The notes: generated by a model not told the origin, from the letters alone. Shown: positions 1 to 7,372, counted from the stretch's first letter. The stretch: 8,077 bases of DNA from a bacterium (GCA_003646055.1 QNDZ01000071.1:1-8077); one strand, 5' to 3'. Program-made: numbers and translations.

Positions 1-573
1 ATCTTGACCCATAGACACCTTGACCACTCAGCAGATGTGAATACCATCATTGAGGCATTGACTGAGGGAGGTTTCAAAAGGAGGGGTATTCTGGTTGCAC
101 CCCAGGATGCACTTGAGGACGACCCTGTTGTTTTGAGGTATCTTAGAAGTTTTCTTGAGGATATAGTTGTTATAAAAGAGGGACTAAAGTTGAATATAGA
201 TGAAGATATTACCCTTCAGTTCTCCAGAAAACTTGTCCATCCGGTTGAGACATACGGGATGAATTTTTATAAAAATCATGTGAATGTACTCTCTATAATT
301 TCAGATACTGAATACTACAAAGGGATTGAAGAAGATTTTTGTGGAAAAACTGTAATAATGAATGTGGTAACAAAAGAAAGAAAAAATCTAAAGCACCTAT
401 CACTTGAGGATGTTAAGGAGTTTCTCAATAGCCGTAAACCTGATACCCTTATTTTAACCCATTTTGGTATGACAATGATAAAGGCAAAGCCCTGGATAAT
501 TGCAGGCGAACTTTCAAAGACATACCAGGTGAATGTGATTGCAGCAAGGGATGGAATGGAGGTTGAAGTATGA
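1..573 (+). CDS. MBL-fold metallo-hydrolase, C-terminal part (5' end outside window)
   Basis: Partial gene: the reading frame is open from base 1, so the true start lies upstream and the TTG at 4-6 is an internal Leu codon. The 190 visible residues begin inside the hallmark zinc motif HxHxDH (H4, H6, D8, H9). Later candidate metal ligands typical of the metallo-beta-lactamase fold follow: His80 in LVHPVET, Asp102 in SIISDTEYY and His154 in ILTHFG. The C-terminus (AARDGMEVEV) resembles the ending of RNase Z-like and other MBL hydrolases. The family is a cytoplasmic di-metal hydrolase group covering nucleases, phosphodiesterases and thioesterases. The substrate cannot be told, because the N-terminal third, including the first strand pair, is missing. 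The stop overlaps the start of the histidine-kinase gene as ATGA, which implies coupled translation. Fold assignment is firm; exact function is unknown. Confidence 0.85.
   Translation: MLTHRHLDHSADVNTIIEALTEGGFKRRGILVAPQDALEDDPVVLRYLRSFLEDIVVIKEGLKLNIDEDITLQFSRKLVHPVETYGMNFYKNHVNVLSIISDTEYYKGIEEDFCGKTVIMNVVTKERKNLKHLSLEDVKEFLNSRKPDTLILTHFGMTMIKAKPWIIAGELSKTYQVNVIAARDGMEVEV
558..563 (+). promoter_or_regulatory. Ribosome binding site of the histidine-kinase gene
   Basis: GGAGGT lies 6 bases upstream of the ATG at 570, inside the end of the MBL hydrolase gene. It is a near-perfect Shine-Dalgarno sequence and fixes the kinase start at 570, overlapping the preceding stop by ATGA. Confidence 0.8.
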
Positions 574-2000
574 GAAGGGTGACATTGAGAAACAGATTTT
601 TCAGGTCAATGTTCATTTTTAGTAGTATCTTGAGCGTGGTATTCTTTGTATATTTTTACTTCAGTGTAAGGAGGATATTTTTAAACCAGTTGATTGAGAC
701 AAGCAAACTGCACACTGTTTTTATTGTCAACACATTCGGTCCAAGACTGGATGAAGGTCTCAGAGGTGTTGGTGAGGTAAAAAAGATACGCTCCCTTCTC
801 TACCATGCAAGGGAAGAACACTTTGAAAGAATCGTTGTTTATAATATGAGCGGTGAAATCGTTGTTGATACTGATGGAGGAGTGCTTCCAGAAGAATTTT
901 CTCCTGAGGAAATCAGGGGCGTTAAATATCTCACCCGATTCCATAAAAATACACTTTTGATTTTGCAACCATATATAAGTTCAAATGGTGAACACAGGTA
1001 TACTTTCCTGTTCTTCATACCCCTTGAATATGTCGGTGTCTGGAATTTAAGGTTTTTCTTTTCGCTTTTATTGTGGTTTATTGGCCTGATTGTTTTTCTG
1101 TTCATAGTATCAGAGTGGCATGCAAGTATGGTTACAAGGCCAGTTTCTGAATTATCAAGGCAGATAGAGGAGTTTAAGAAGGGGGAGAGGAGTGAGATAA
1201 AAGTGTCAACAGGAACAGAGATTGATGACTTTGCAAGATTTTTATCAGGGGTTCTAACTGACCTGAATTTTTCACTTAAGGAACTTGAAAGGTTGAACAG
1301 GGCAAAGAGTGATTTTATTGCGGTTGTTTCACATGAGTTAAAAACACCATTAACAGCAGCCAAAGGTTACATTGATTTTATTTTAAGTGGAAAAGCAGGT
1401 AAAATAACAAAGAAGATAAAAAACAACCTTGAGGTTGTGGGAAGAAACCTTTCAAGGCTTGAGGATAGGATTTTGAATATACTGAAGTTTTCAAGGGGAG
1501 AGGTTGTTGGCGAACTCAGATTTGAGCCTGTTTCACTCAATATTCTTGTGGAAGAGGTTTTAATTGACAATAGAAGAAGAATAGAAGAAAATGGTTTGAA
1601 ACTCATAAAGATACTGGAAAAAGGTCTACCATCGGTGTATGTTAACAGGGAAAAAATAAGAGAGGCTGTTGAAAATATACTTGACAACGCCATAAAATTC
1701 ACTGATAATGGGTATATAGAGGTTAGAACATATCAGGAGAATGGAGAGATTGTGCTCACTGTGACTGATAGTGGTAGGGGTATTCCAGAAGAGAGGCTTG
1801 AATCGGTCTTTGAGAGGTTTACAAGATTTGACTTAACAAGGAGTGGTATGGGATTGGGGCTCGCTATTGTTAAAGAGATTATGGAGGCACACAGAGGGGA
1901 TGTGCAGATTAAAAGCAGGTTAGGAGAGGGAACAACAGTGATGTTAAAATTTAAGTTAGGTACAGAGGGTAACCATGGAAAAGATACTGGCAATAGATGA
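570..2000 (+). CDS. Membrane-bound sensor histidine kinase (HAMP-HisKA-HATPase_c)
   Basis: A 476-residue two-component sensor kinase. A basic N-terminus leads into transmembrane helix 1 (about residues 10-32). An extracytoplasmic sensor of about 125 residues follows (33-157), then transmembrane helix 2 (about 160-182), a HAMP linker (about 183-242), the dimerisation/phosphoacceptor domain (about 243-310) with His255 in SHELKTP, and the ATPase domain (about 318-462). The ATPase domain carries the N box (N373 in ENILDNAIKF), G1 box (DSGRGIP, 400-406), F box (FERF, 414-417) and G2 box (GMGLGLA, 426-432). All catalytic boxes are present, so the kinase should be active. The sensor contains a stretch (IVVYNMSGEIVVDT, 88-101) that looks like the core of a PDC/Cache-type fold, but this is inference and the ligand is unknown. 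The last 26 bases overlap the receiver gene in another frame, so its partner is almost certainly that receiver. Confidence 0.95.
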   Translation: MRRVTLRNRFFRSMFIFSSILSVVFFVYFYFSVRRIFLNQLIETSKLHTVFIVNTFGPRLDEGLRGVGEVKKIRSLLYHAREEHFERIVVYNMSGEIVVDTDGGVLPEEFSPEEIRGVKYLTRFHKNTLLILQPYISSNGEHRYTFLFFIPLEYVGVWNLRFFFSLLLWFIGLIVFLFIVSEWHASMVTRPVSELSRQIEEFKKGERSEIKVSTGTEIDDFARFLSGVLTDLNFSLKELERLNRAKSDFIAVVSHELKTPLTAAKGYIDFILSGKAGKITKKIKNNLEVVGRNLSRLEDRILNILKFSRGEVVGELRFEPVSLNILVEEVLIDNRRRIEENGLKLIKILEKGLPSVYVNREKIREAVENILDNAIKFTDNGYIEVRTYQENGEIVLTVTDSGRGIPEERLESVFERFTRFDLTRSGMGLGLAIVKEIMEAHRGDVQIKSRLGEGTTVMLKFKLGTEGNHGKDTGNR

Positions 2001-2361
2001 TGAGGAGGATATTCTGAATCTTATCAGGGATATTCTTTCTGCTGAGGGGTTTGAGGTTGAAACCTCCCTCTCAGCAGAGTATGGTATAACCCTTCTGGAG
2101 AGGTACTCACCTGACCTTATTCTTCTGGACCTTATGTTGCCAGGAATGGATGGCTGGGAGTTCTTAAGAATAATAAAGTCTGATGATAGATTTAAGGATG
2201 TTCCAGTTATTCTCCTCACATGCCGTGGTGAGTTGAGGGACAAGGTTCTTGGTCTTGAGAGCGGTGCTGCAGATTATATTACAAAGCCATTTACTCCAGA
2301 CGGCCTTATACAAAGGATTAGAACCCTGCTCAAGGAGAAGGAAGATGGACAAAATAGATAA
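1975..2361 (+). CDS. Stand-alone response-regulator receiver protein
   Basis: A 128-residue protein that is a receiver domain and nothing else. It has the acidic Mg2+ pair Asp8-Asp9, the phosphoacceptor Asp52 in LLDLMLPGMDG, the switch Thr82 (followed by Cys rather than the usual Ala) and Lys104-Pro105 in ITKPF. It has no DNA-binding or enzymatic output domain, so it should act by protein contact, as CheY and Spo0F do. The start is supported by a GAGGGT element at 1965-1970. The gene overlaps the kinase by 26 bases and the EAL-domain gene by 17. It is probably phosphorylated by the upstream kinase and, by context, may control the downstream phosphodiesterase. Receivers are often fused to GGDEF-EAL proteins; here the parts are separate reading frames. 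Confidence 0.93.
   Translation: MEKILAIDDEEDILNLIRDILSAEGFEVETSLSAEYGITLLERYSPDLILLDLMLPGMDGWEFLRIIKSDDRFKDVPVILLTCRGELRDKVLGLESGAADYITKPFTPDGLIQRIRTLLKEKEDGQNR
2332..2337 (+). promoter_or_regulatory. Ribosome binding site that sets the start of the EAL-domain gene
   Basis: AAGGAG lies 7 bases before ATG 2345, within the receiver gene. The same reading frame stays open upstream to 2249, but the extra 32 codons are a shadow of the receiver and lack a comparable site, so 2345 is chosen. Confidence 0.75.
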
Positions 2362-3616
2362 AGGATACATTGACTGGCTCAGATACAGGACGGTTCTATA
2401 CGACCCTCTGACTGGTATCCCAACAGTAGAGGCAAGGATGGATGAAATCAGAAGGGTTTTAAGGGACAACGGAAGGATACTTGTTCTCTACTTCAGTTTT
2501 CTTGAAAAACTGGAAAAGTTTATTGGCAGAGAAAACTTTGATTCCCTTTTCATTAAGGCAATTGCCAGTATAAAGTCAAGTATTGAAAATGGGATTTTGT
2601 GTCTCCTTGGTTCTGGTTCAGGAGAGGTTATCCTGTTTGTTGAGCCTGACACAAAGAATTCTAACAGGTCTGCTGAATCCTACAAGGAGGAGATTGAGAG
2701 GATAGTCACAGAAACACTGAAAAATTCATCCGTTATTTCAGCAATAGAGCCAGTTTACAGGATAGGAACATCCTATTTGATTTTTGACCCCATGATAAAG
2801 TTTGAAAGGCAGGTTCACAATGCCATCATTATGTCCATCTCTGACGCAATCCAGAGAGAGGAGAGTATCAGGAAGAAAAAGGTGGAAGAAATGGAATGGA
2901 TAATTGCCAACAATATGCTTGTGACTTACTACCAGAGCATTGTGAATCTTGAAGATTATTCTATCATAGGTTTTGAGGCCCTGAACAGGGCAAAGGATTC
3001 TGCCTATTTCCCCAATGCCGAATACTTTTTTGCCTTTGCACTTGAAACAGACCTCCTGTTTGACCTTGAAAGGTTGTGCAGGCTTAATGCGGTCAGGAAC
3101 TTTGAAAAACTTGATGATTACAGGCTATTCATCAATTTTGCACCAAAAAGCATTTACGACCCGGAGCTTTTCTCCGAGAACTTCCTTGAAGAAATAGAGA
3201 ACAAAGGTTTATCCCCCGAAAATGTGGTTTTTGAAATAACTGAGAGGCTCAGTGTGATTGACTTTCCTTCATTCAAGGAGGCAATTGATAGGTTGAGGGG
3301 TATGGGGTTTGGAATTGCCATTGATGATATGGGGACAGGGTTTTCCACCCTTCAATCTGTGGCAGAGATAAGCCCTGATTTTCTCAAATACGATATGGCA
3401 CTGGTGAGGAACATACACAAGGACCACATAAAACAGGCAATACTGGAAACCCTTGTGCCATTCGCTGAAAAAATAAATGCCACCATTATTGCTGAAGGTA
3501 TTGAAAACCCTGATGACCTCAAGACACTCAAGTCCCTCGGTGTAAGGTATGGGCAGGGATTCCTTCTTGCTCATCCAAAGCCACCTCCATTATCCCTTGA
3601 GATAAATAGGGTATAA
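2345..3616 (+). CDS. Degenerate GGDEF-like plus EAL domain protein, predicted c-di-GMP phosphodiesterase
   Basis: A 423-residue soluble protein. The N-terminal part (about 10-170) opens with DPLTGIPT (20-27), the usual entry motif of GGDEF domains. The GG(D/E)EF active loop is replaced by GSGSGEVILF (89-98), so diguanylate cyclase activity is unlikely. A short charged helix (about 165-190) leads to the EAL domain (about 190-415). EAL-family catalytic positions are all present with the spacing known from characterised phosphodiesterases: E211 in FEALNR, N264 in FINFAP, E297 and E300 in EITE, D327-D328 in IDDMGTG, K348, E384 in AEGIE and Q404. It should hydrolyse c-di-GMP to pGpG in the cytoplasm, with Mg2+ or Mn2+. 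No receiver or membrane segment is fused to it; the upstream stand-alone receiver is the likely regulator. It ends 5 bases before mutL. The domain call is firm; activity is inferred. Confidence 0.92.
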   Translation: MDKIDKGYIDWLRYRTVLYDPLTGIPTVEARMDEIRRVLRDNGRILVLYFSFLEKLEKFIGRENFDSLFIKAIASIKSSIENGILCLLGSGSGEVILFVEPDTKNSNRSAESYKEEIERIVTETLKNSSVISAIEPVYRIGTSYLIFDPMIKFERQVHNAIIMSISDAIQREESIRKKKVEEMEWIIANNMLVTYYQSIVNLEDYSIIGFEALNRAKDSAYFPNAEYFFAFALETDLLFDLERLCRLNAVRNFEKLDDYRLFINFAPKSIYDPELFSENFLEEIENKGLSPENVVFEITERLSVIDFPSFKEAIDRLRGMGFGIAIDDMGTGFSTLQSVAEISPDFLKYDMALVRNIHKDHIKQAILETLVPFAEKINATIIAEGIENPDDLKTLKSLGVRYGQGFLLAHPKPPPLSLEINRV

Positions 3617-3621
3617 AGCAT

Positions 3622-5196
3622 ATGGGAAGGGTAAAAATCCTCCCAGAAGATGTAAGGAAGAAGATAGCCGCAGGGGAGGTTATTGAAAGGCCTTCTTCTG
3701 TTGTGAAGGAATTGATTGAGAATTCAATAGATGCTGGTGCTTCCAGGATTGTTATAGAGATTGAAGATGGTGGAAAGAGGCTGATAAGGATTTCAGATAA
3801 TGGGGAGGGCATTCTATCTGATGACCTGCCCCTTGTCATTCACAGATATTCAACCAGCAAATTATACACAAGGGAAGATTTGAGCAATATAAGGACAATG
3901 GGATTCAGAGGTGAGGCACTCTCCAGCATTGCCTCTGTCTCAATCCTTGAGATTTTAACAAGGTCAAGGGAGGAAGAAACTGGTAGAATGATAAGGGTTA
4001 TGGGTGGAGAGATTAAAGAGGATAGGGAATACCAGAGGCAGGTGGGAACAACAGTTGTTGTCAAAAACCTCTTTTATAATTATCCATCACGGAGAAAGTT
4101 CCTGCATTCTGCAAATGCCGAATTCAGGGCTATTCTTGGTGAACTTATTCCAAGATTCATTTCATTCCCTGGAATCCAGTTTGAATTATATCACAATGGC
4201 CAGAAGATATATCATCTTCTTCCTGGCTCTCTTGAGGACAGAATTTCCAATGTATTTGGTTATGATTTCCTTAAAGATTTCCTTCCATTTGAAACAGAAG
4301 GTGATGAGATAGGAGTGATGGGCTATGTTCAGAAACCCAATGTGAAGTCACCAAGGAAGTATTACCTTTTTGTGAACAGGAGAAGTGTGTGGAATCCCTC
4401 TGTGATGAAATTCCTCCAGAATGTTTATAATCTTCCGGCAGGTGAGAGACCCTCTTTTATTATCTTCTTTGATATACAGCCCCACCTTGTGGATGTGAAT
4501 GTTCATCCCCAGAAGAAGGAAGTTCTGTTTATTGATGAACATAGGGTCCTTTCAAAACTTGGCTCTGCCATCCAGGAGATAATAGGAGAGGCTGGAGAAT
4601 ACAGGATAGAACTTGTCTCAAGCAGTGAAACACCACTCTTCCCTGATGATGAGCATGCACTTTTCTGGCAGGTGCATAATTCATACATACTCACCCAGAC
4701 AAAGAGGGGGCTGGTTATTATTGACCAGCACGCTGCCCATGAGAGGATTATCTTTGAGAGATTGTTGAGTGAACCTGAATTCCCAACCCAGACACTTCTC
4801 TTTCCCATTCAATTGACATTCTCACCACTTGAGATTCAAAAATTGAGGGAGATTGAAGGGGTTCTTAAAAGGTTTGGATTCAGATTCAGGTTTGTGAGTG
4901 GTAATTCAGTGATATGGGAGGGGGTACCTGCCGTACTTGATAATGCAAGCGAGGATTCCCTCAGGGATATGGTGAGGGAGATAACAACAGAAAACCGCAC
5001 AGGGCTGGAGAAGGTGCTTGAATCAATTGCCTGTCATTCTGCTATCAAACAAGGTGACCCACTTTCACCAGAGGAGATGTCTTCACTCATAGAACAACTT
5101 TTCTCAACAAGGAATCCATACACATGTCCCCATGGCAGACCAACCCTTATAGAAATCACACTTGAGGAACTTGAAACAAAATTCAGAAGGCGTTAA
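3622..5196 (+). CDS. mutL: DNA mismatch repair protein MutL (endonuclease type)
   Basis: A 524-residue MutL, the mismatch-repair mediator acting between MutS and downstream strand removal. The N-terminal GHKL ATPase (about 1-330) shows E30 and N34 in KELIENSIDAG, D59 in DNGEGI, the MGFRGEAL lid motif (93-100) and the GTTVVVKNLFYNYPSRRKF region. The C-terminal domain (about 345-524) carries the metal-dependent nicking endonuclease motifs: DQHAAHERIIFE (368-379, the DQHAx2Ex4E pattern), ACHSAIK (470-476) and CPHGRPT (502-508). QTLLFP (390-395) fits the clamp-binding pattern Qxx(L/I)xP at the position where Bacillus subtilis MutL has one. The linker between halves is only about 15 residues, so the protein is shorter than the usual 600 or more. 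The start matches the family's usual N-terminus, although the upstream site (TAGGGT, 3607-3612) is weak. mutL followed by miaA is a common bacterial order. No mutS is in the window. Confidence 0.97.
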   Translation: MGRVKILPEDVRKKIAAGEVIERPSSVVKELIENSIDAGASRIVIEIEDGGKRLIRISDNGEGILSDDLPLVIHRYSTSKLYTREDLSNIRTMGFRGEALSSIASVSILEILTRSREEETGRMIRVMGGEIKEDREYQRQVGTTVVVKNLFYNYPSRRKFLHSANAEFRAILGELIPRFISFPGIQFELYHNGQKIYHLLPGSLEDRISNVFGYDFLKDFLPFETEGDEIGVMGYVQKPNVKSPRKYYLFVNRRSVWNPSVMKFLQNVYNLPAGERPSFIIFFDIQPHLVDVNVHPQKKEVLFIDEHRVLSKLGSAIQEIIGEAGEYRIELVSSSETPLFPDDEHALFWQVHNSYILTQTKRGLVIIDQHAAHERIIFERLLSEPEFPTQTLLFPIQLTFSPLEIQKLREIEGVLKRFGFRFRFVSGNSVIWEGVPAVLDNASEDSLRDMVREITTENRTGLEKVLESIACHSAIKQGDPLSPEEMSSLIEQLFSTRNPYTCPHGRPTLIEITLEELETKFRRR

Positions 5197-6094
5197 ATAC
5201 ATTGTATTAACAGGCCCAACTGCATCAGGGAAGACCTCTCTTATTGTAAAAATTGCAAGGAAATTTCCCATAGAGGTTGTATCCTGTGATTCCCGTCAGA
5301 TATATAAGTTTATGGACATAGGCACTGCCAAACCAGGGAGGGATATTCTGAACTCAATAAAACACCATTTGATAGACATAAAAACACCTGATGAAACATA
5401 CTCTGCATTCCAGTTCTATACTGATGCAAAAGGTCTTTTGAAAAAGATTGTGGAGAAGGGTAAGGTTCCCATTATTTCAGGTGGGACAATTCTGTACATA
5501 CTTTCACTCCAGAGGGGACTTTTCAGGTTGCCTGATATACCAGAGGGAATAAGGGTAGAAATAAGGGATAAAATAGAGACACTGGGGCCTGAGAAGATGC
5601 ATGAAGATTTGATGAAGGTTGACCCTGAAAGGGCTGAAAAAATAGATCCACGGGATAGACAGAGGATAGCTCGGTCCCTTGAAATCTTTTATGCAACAGG
5701 GATTCCCCATTCTGAATGGTTGAGAAAGCCGCATGTTCCACCTATACCCCTCAAAATTTTCTCCATAAGGGTTGAAACTGAGATTTTAAGGAAGAGAATT
5801 GAGGAAAGGGTTGAGGATATGTTCAAGAAGGGATGGGTGGAGGAGGTTGAAAATCTTGTTAATATGGGTTATAATGAAAAATCTCCAGGATTTTCTTCTG
5901 TTGGTTACAGGGAGGTTCTGGAGGTGGTCAGAGGAAGATTGAACATAGATACAGCCATGGACATGATAAAGAAGAAAACATGGCAGTATTCACGGAGGCA
6001 GAGAAACTTTATAAAAAGCCTTAAAGGTGTTGAATATATAATAGATGAAATTGCAATTGAGAGAGAACTGGAGAGATGGTTAGAAAAAAGGTAA
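5162..6094 (+). CDS. miaA: tRNA dimethylallyltransferase MiaA (non-ATG start)
   Basis: MiaA transfers the dimethylallyl group of DMAPP to N6 of A37 in tRNAs that read codons beginning with U. Numbered from TTG 5162 (310 residues): P-loop GPTASGKT (18-25), DSRQIYK (43-49) with MDIGTAKP (51-58), the family SGGTILY strand (106-112), the DRQRIARSLEIF helix (165-176), SVGYRE (246-251) and TWQYSRRQ (273-280), where most relatives have TRxxxKRQ. Length is normal. No ATG is available ahead of the P-loop. TTG 5162 and TTG 5171 are both possible. A GAGG at 5164-5167 lies only 3 bases from TTG 5171, and an AGAAGG at 5185-5190 precedes only an ATT at 5201. I keep 5162 as the outer limit; 5171 gives an N-terminus of more usual length. 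Either way the gene overlaps the end of mutL (35 or 26 bases). It overlaps ispG by 19 bases. Confidence 0.95.
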   Translation: MRNLKQNSEGVKYIVLTGPTASGKTSLIVKIARKFPIEVVSCDSRQIYKFMDIGTAKPGRDILNSIKHHLIDIKTPDETYSAFQFYTDAKGLLKKIVEKGKVPIISGGTILYILSLQRGLFRLPDIPEGIRVEIRDKIETLGPEKMHEDLMKVDPERAEKIDPRDRQRIARSLEIFYATGIPHSEWLRKPHVPPIPLKIFSIRVETEILRKRIEERVEDMFKKGWVEEVENLVNMGYNEKSPGFSSVGYREVLEVVRGRLNIDTAMDMIKKKTWQYSRRQRNFIKSLKGVEYIIDEIAIERELERWLEKR

Positions 6095-7155
6095 GGATAG
6101 GAGGGTTGGTTATAGGTCCTGGTGAGCCAGTGAGGGTTCAATCAATGACCTCCACTCACACAGAGGACATTAAAGGGACGGTTAACCAGATAAGGGAACT
6201 GGAAAAGGCAGGTTGTGAGATTGTGAGGGTTGCAGTGCCAGATTTTGAATCTGCTGAGGCGATCAGGGAGATAAAAAAGCAGATAAACATTCCGCTTGTT
6301 GCTGATATCCACTTTGACTACAGGCTTGCAATGAGGGCAGTGGAGGCAGGGGCAGACAAGATAAGGATAAACCCGGGGAATATTGGTAGTGATTGGAAGG
6401 TAAGGGAGGTTGTGAAGGCCTGTAAAGAGAAAGATATACCAATAAGGGTTGGAGCAAACTCTGGTTCATTGAAGAAGGAATTGAGGAGGAAGATGCCTGT
6501 TGAGGATGCACTGGTTGAGAGTGTCCGTGAAGAGGTAAAGATACTTGAAGATATGGGTTTTGATAACATAGTAATCTCTATAAAGGCCTCTGATGTGGGT
6601 GTTTTTATCAGGGCAAATCAGAAGGCTCACAGGGAGTTCCAATATCCGTTCCATATAGGTGTAACAGAGGCCGGGCCTGTCCCACAGGGAATAGTTAAAT
6701 CATCAATAGGTATAGGTTTTCTTCTTATGAATGGTATTGGTGATACTATTAGGGTTTCACTCACAGCAGACCCTGTTGAGGAGATAGAAGTGGCATATGA
6801 TATACTTGCTTCAACAGGCATAAGGAAGGTTTACCCTGAGATCATCTCATGCCCGACCTGTGGTAGAATGGAGATTGATCTCTTAAAACTCATTGAGAAG
6901 GTGAAGCCTCTCTGGGAAGGATTAAAACTTCCTCTCAAGATTGCAGTTATGGGATGTGCTGTGAATGGTCCAGGAGAGGCAAGGGAGGCTGATATAGGAA
7001 TTGCAGGAGGAAGAGGATATGGACTCATATTCAGGAAGGGTAAGATCATAAAAAGTGTTCCAGAGGTTGACCTTTACAACGAATTTAAAAGGGAACTTCA
7101 AAAACTTATAAGGGAGGTAGAAAATGCACATGAGGGTGGCAAAGGAGAAGGTTAA
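6076..7155 (+). CDS. ispG: 4-hydroxy-3-methylbut-2-enyl diphosphate synthase IspG (GcpE)
   Basis: A 359-residue IspG of the ordinary bacterial form (no plant-type central insertion). It converts 2-C-methyl-D-erythritol 2,4-cyclodiphosphate to HMBPP, the penultimate step of the MEP isoprenoid pathway. The N-terminal TIM-barrel half shows VQSMTSTHTED (21-31), the IVRVAVP strand (49-55), VADIHFDYRLA (75-85) and IRINPGNIG (96-104). The C-terminal [4Fe-4S] module has Cys259 and Cys262 in SCPTCGR, Cys294 in MGCAVNGPGEA and Glu301. The spacings of 3, 32 and 7 residues equal those of the E. coli cluster ligands. It needs an electron donor (ferredoxin or flavodoxin) not seen here. The ATG at 6076 lies 19 bases inside miaA and gives the usual family N-terminus; the ribosome site is poor, so coupling to miaA translation is likely. 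Confidence 0.97.
   Translation: MVRKKVRIGGLVIGPGEPVRVQSMTSTHTEDIKGTVNQIRELEKAGCEIVRVAVPDFESAEAIREIKKQINIPLVADIHFDYRLAMRAVEAGADKIRINPGNIGSDWKVREVVKACKEKDIPIRVGANSGSLKKELRRKMPVEDALVESVREEVKILEDMGFDNIVISIKASDVGVFIRANQKAHREFQYPFHIGVTEAGPVPQGIVKSSIGIGFLLMNGIGDTIRVSLTADPVEEIEVAYDILASTGIRKVYPEIISCPTCGRMEIDLLKLIEKVKPLWEGLKLPLKIAVMGCAVNGPGEAREADIGIAGGRGYGLIFRKGKIIKSVPEVDLYNEFKRELQKLIREVENAHEGGKGEG
7111..7118 (+). promoter_or_regulatory. Strong ribosome binding site for the small gene after ispG
   Basis: AGGGAGGT within the 3' end of ispG lies 5 bases before ATG 7124. It favours 7124 over a second in-frame ATG at 7130 and shows that the small downstream gene is translated in its own right. Confidence 0.75.
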
Positions 7156-7372
7156 GGTATGGATTTATTTGAGGAATTACAGACTCAAGGGATTTATCCA
7201 CATTATGCAGGGTTCAAGATTGACAGACAGTTTAACAGCACAATCAAGGAAGAGTGATTTCCTGCCTGTAACAGATTGTGAAATCCATTTTCCTGGTGGT
7301 CAGACAAAGAAGGTTGAATTTCTGCTTGTTCAGATAAGTTCAATTGTTATGATTCACCAGGAGAAAGAATGA
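7124..7372 (+). CDS. Small conserved-looking protein of unknown function (82 aa)
   Basis: I do not recognise a function. The 82-residue product has alternating hydrophobic residues suggesting a small beta-rich fold: VKVWIYLRNYRLKGFIHIM (10-28), an SRLTDSL turn (31-37), a DFLPVTDCEIHF strand (45-56), a Gly-Gly-containing hairpin, then VEFLLVQISSIVMI (64-77). The pattern 'basic strand, RL(T/S)DxL, (F/L)LPVTDxE, hydrophobic strand, I..I' recalls short domain-of-unknown-function proteins seen in several bacterial phyla. This is from memory and not confirmed. There is no signal peptide, membrane helix or metal-binding cluster. A very good ribosome site, overlap with ispG by 32 bases and an ATGA junction with thiD mark it as a real, coupled gene. 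Confidence 0.8.
   Translation: MHMRVAKEKVKVWIYLRNYRLKGFIHIMQGSRLTDSLTAQSRKSDFLPVTDCEIHFPGGQTKKVEFLLVQISSIVMIHQEKE
7359..7363 (+). promoter_or_regulatory. Ribosome binding site of the thiD-like gene
   Basis: AGGAG ends 5 bases before ATG 7369, and the stop of the small upstream gene overlaps this start as ATGA. Site and overlap agree on 7369 as the initiation codon. Confidence 0.75.

Noticed and set aside
681..1993. Several minus-strand open frames opposite the histidine kinase
   Set aside because: They are antisense shadows of a gene with complete kinase motifs. Their products are Ser/Leu-rich low-complexity translations without domains.
2249..2344. Upstream extension of the EAL-domain gene to an ATG at 2249
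   Set aside because: These 32 codons are the receiver gene read in another frame. ATG 2345 has an AAGGAG at good spacing and starts right where the GGDEF-like domain begins.
3617..3621. Promoter or terminator between the EAL gene and mutL
   Set aside because: The gap is only 5 bases, and neither a hairpin with a T-run nor a clear -35/-10 pair is visible around it.
5504..5741. Minus-strand open frames opposite miaA
   Set aside because: They are antisense to conserved MiaA coding sequence and overlap each other in two frames, with no domain or supporting start context.
7159..7257. A 32-codon reading frame starting ATG 3 bases after the ispG stop (MDLFEELQ...)
   Set aside because: It has a purine-rich stretch upstream and looks plausible at first. 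It lies entirely inside the small gene at 7124-7372, which has the better ribosome site and junctions and family-like motifs.
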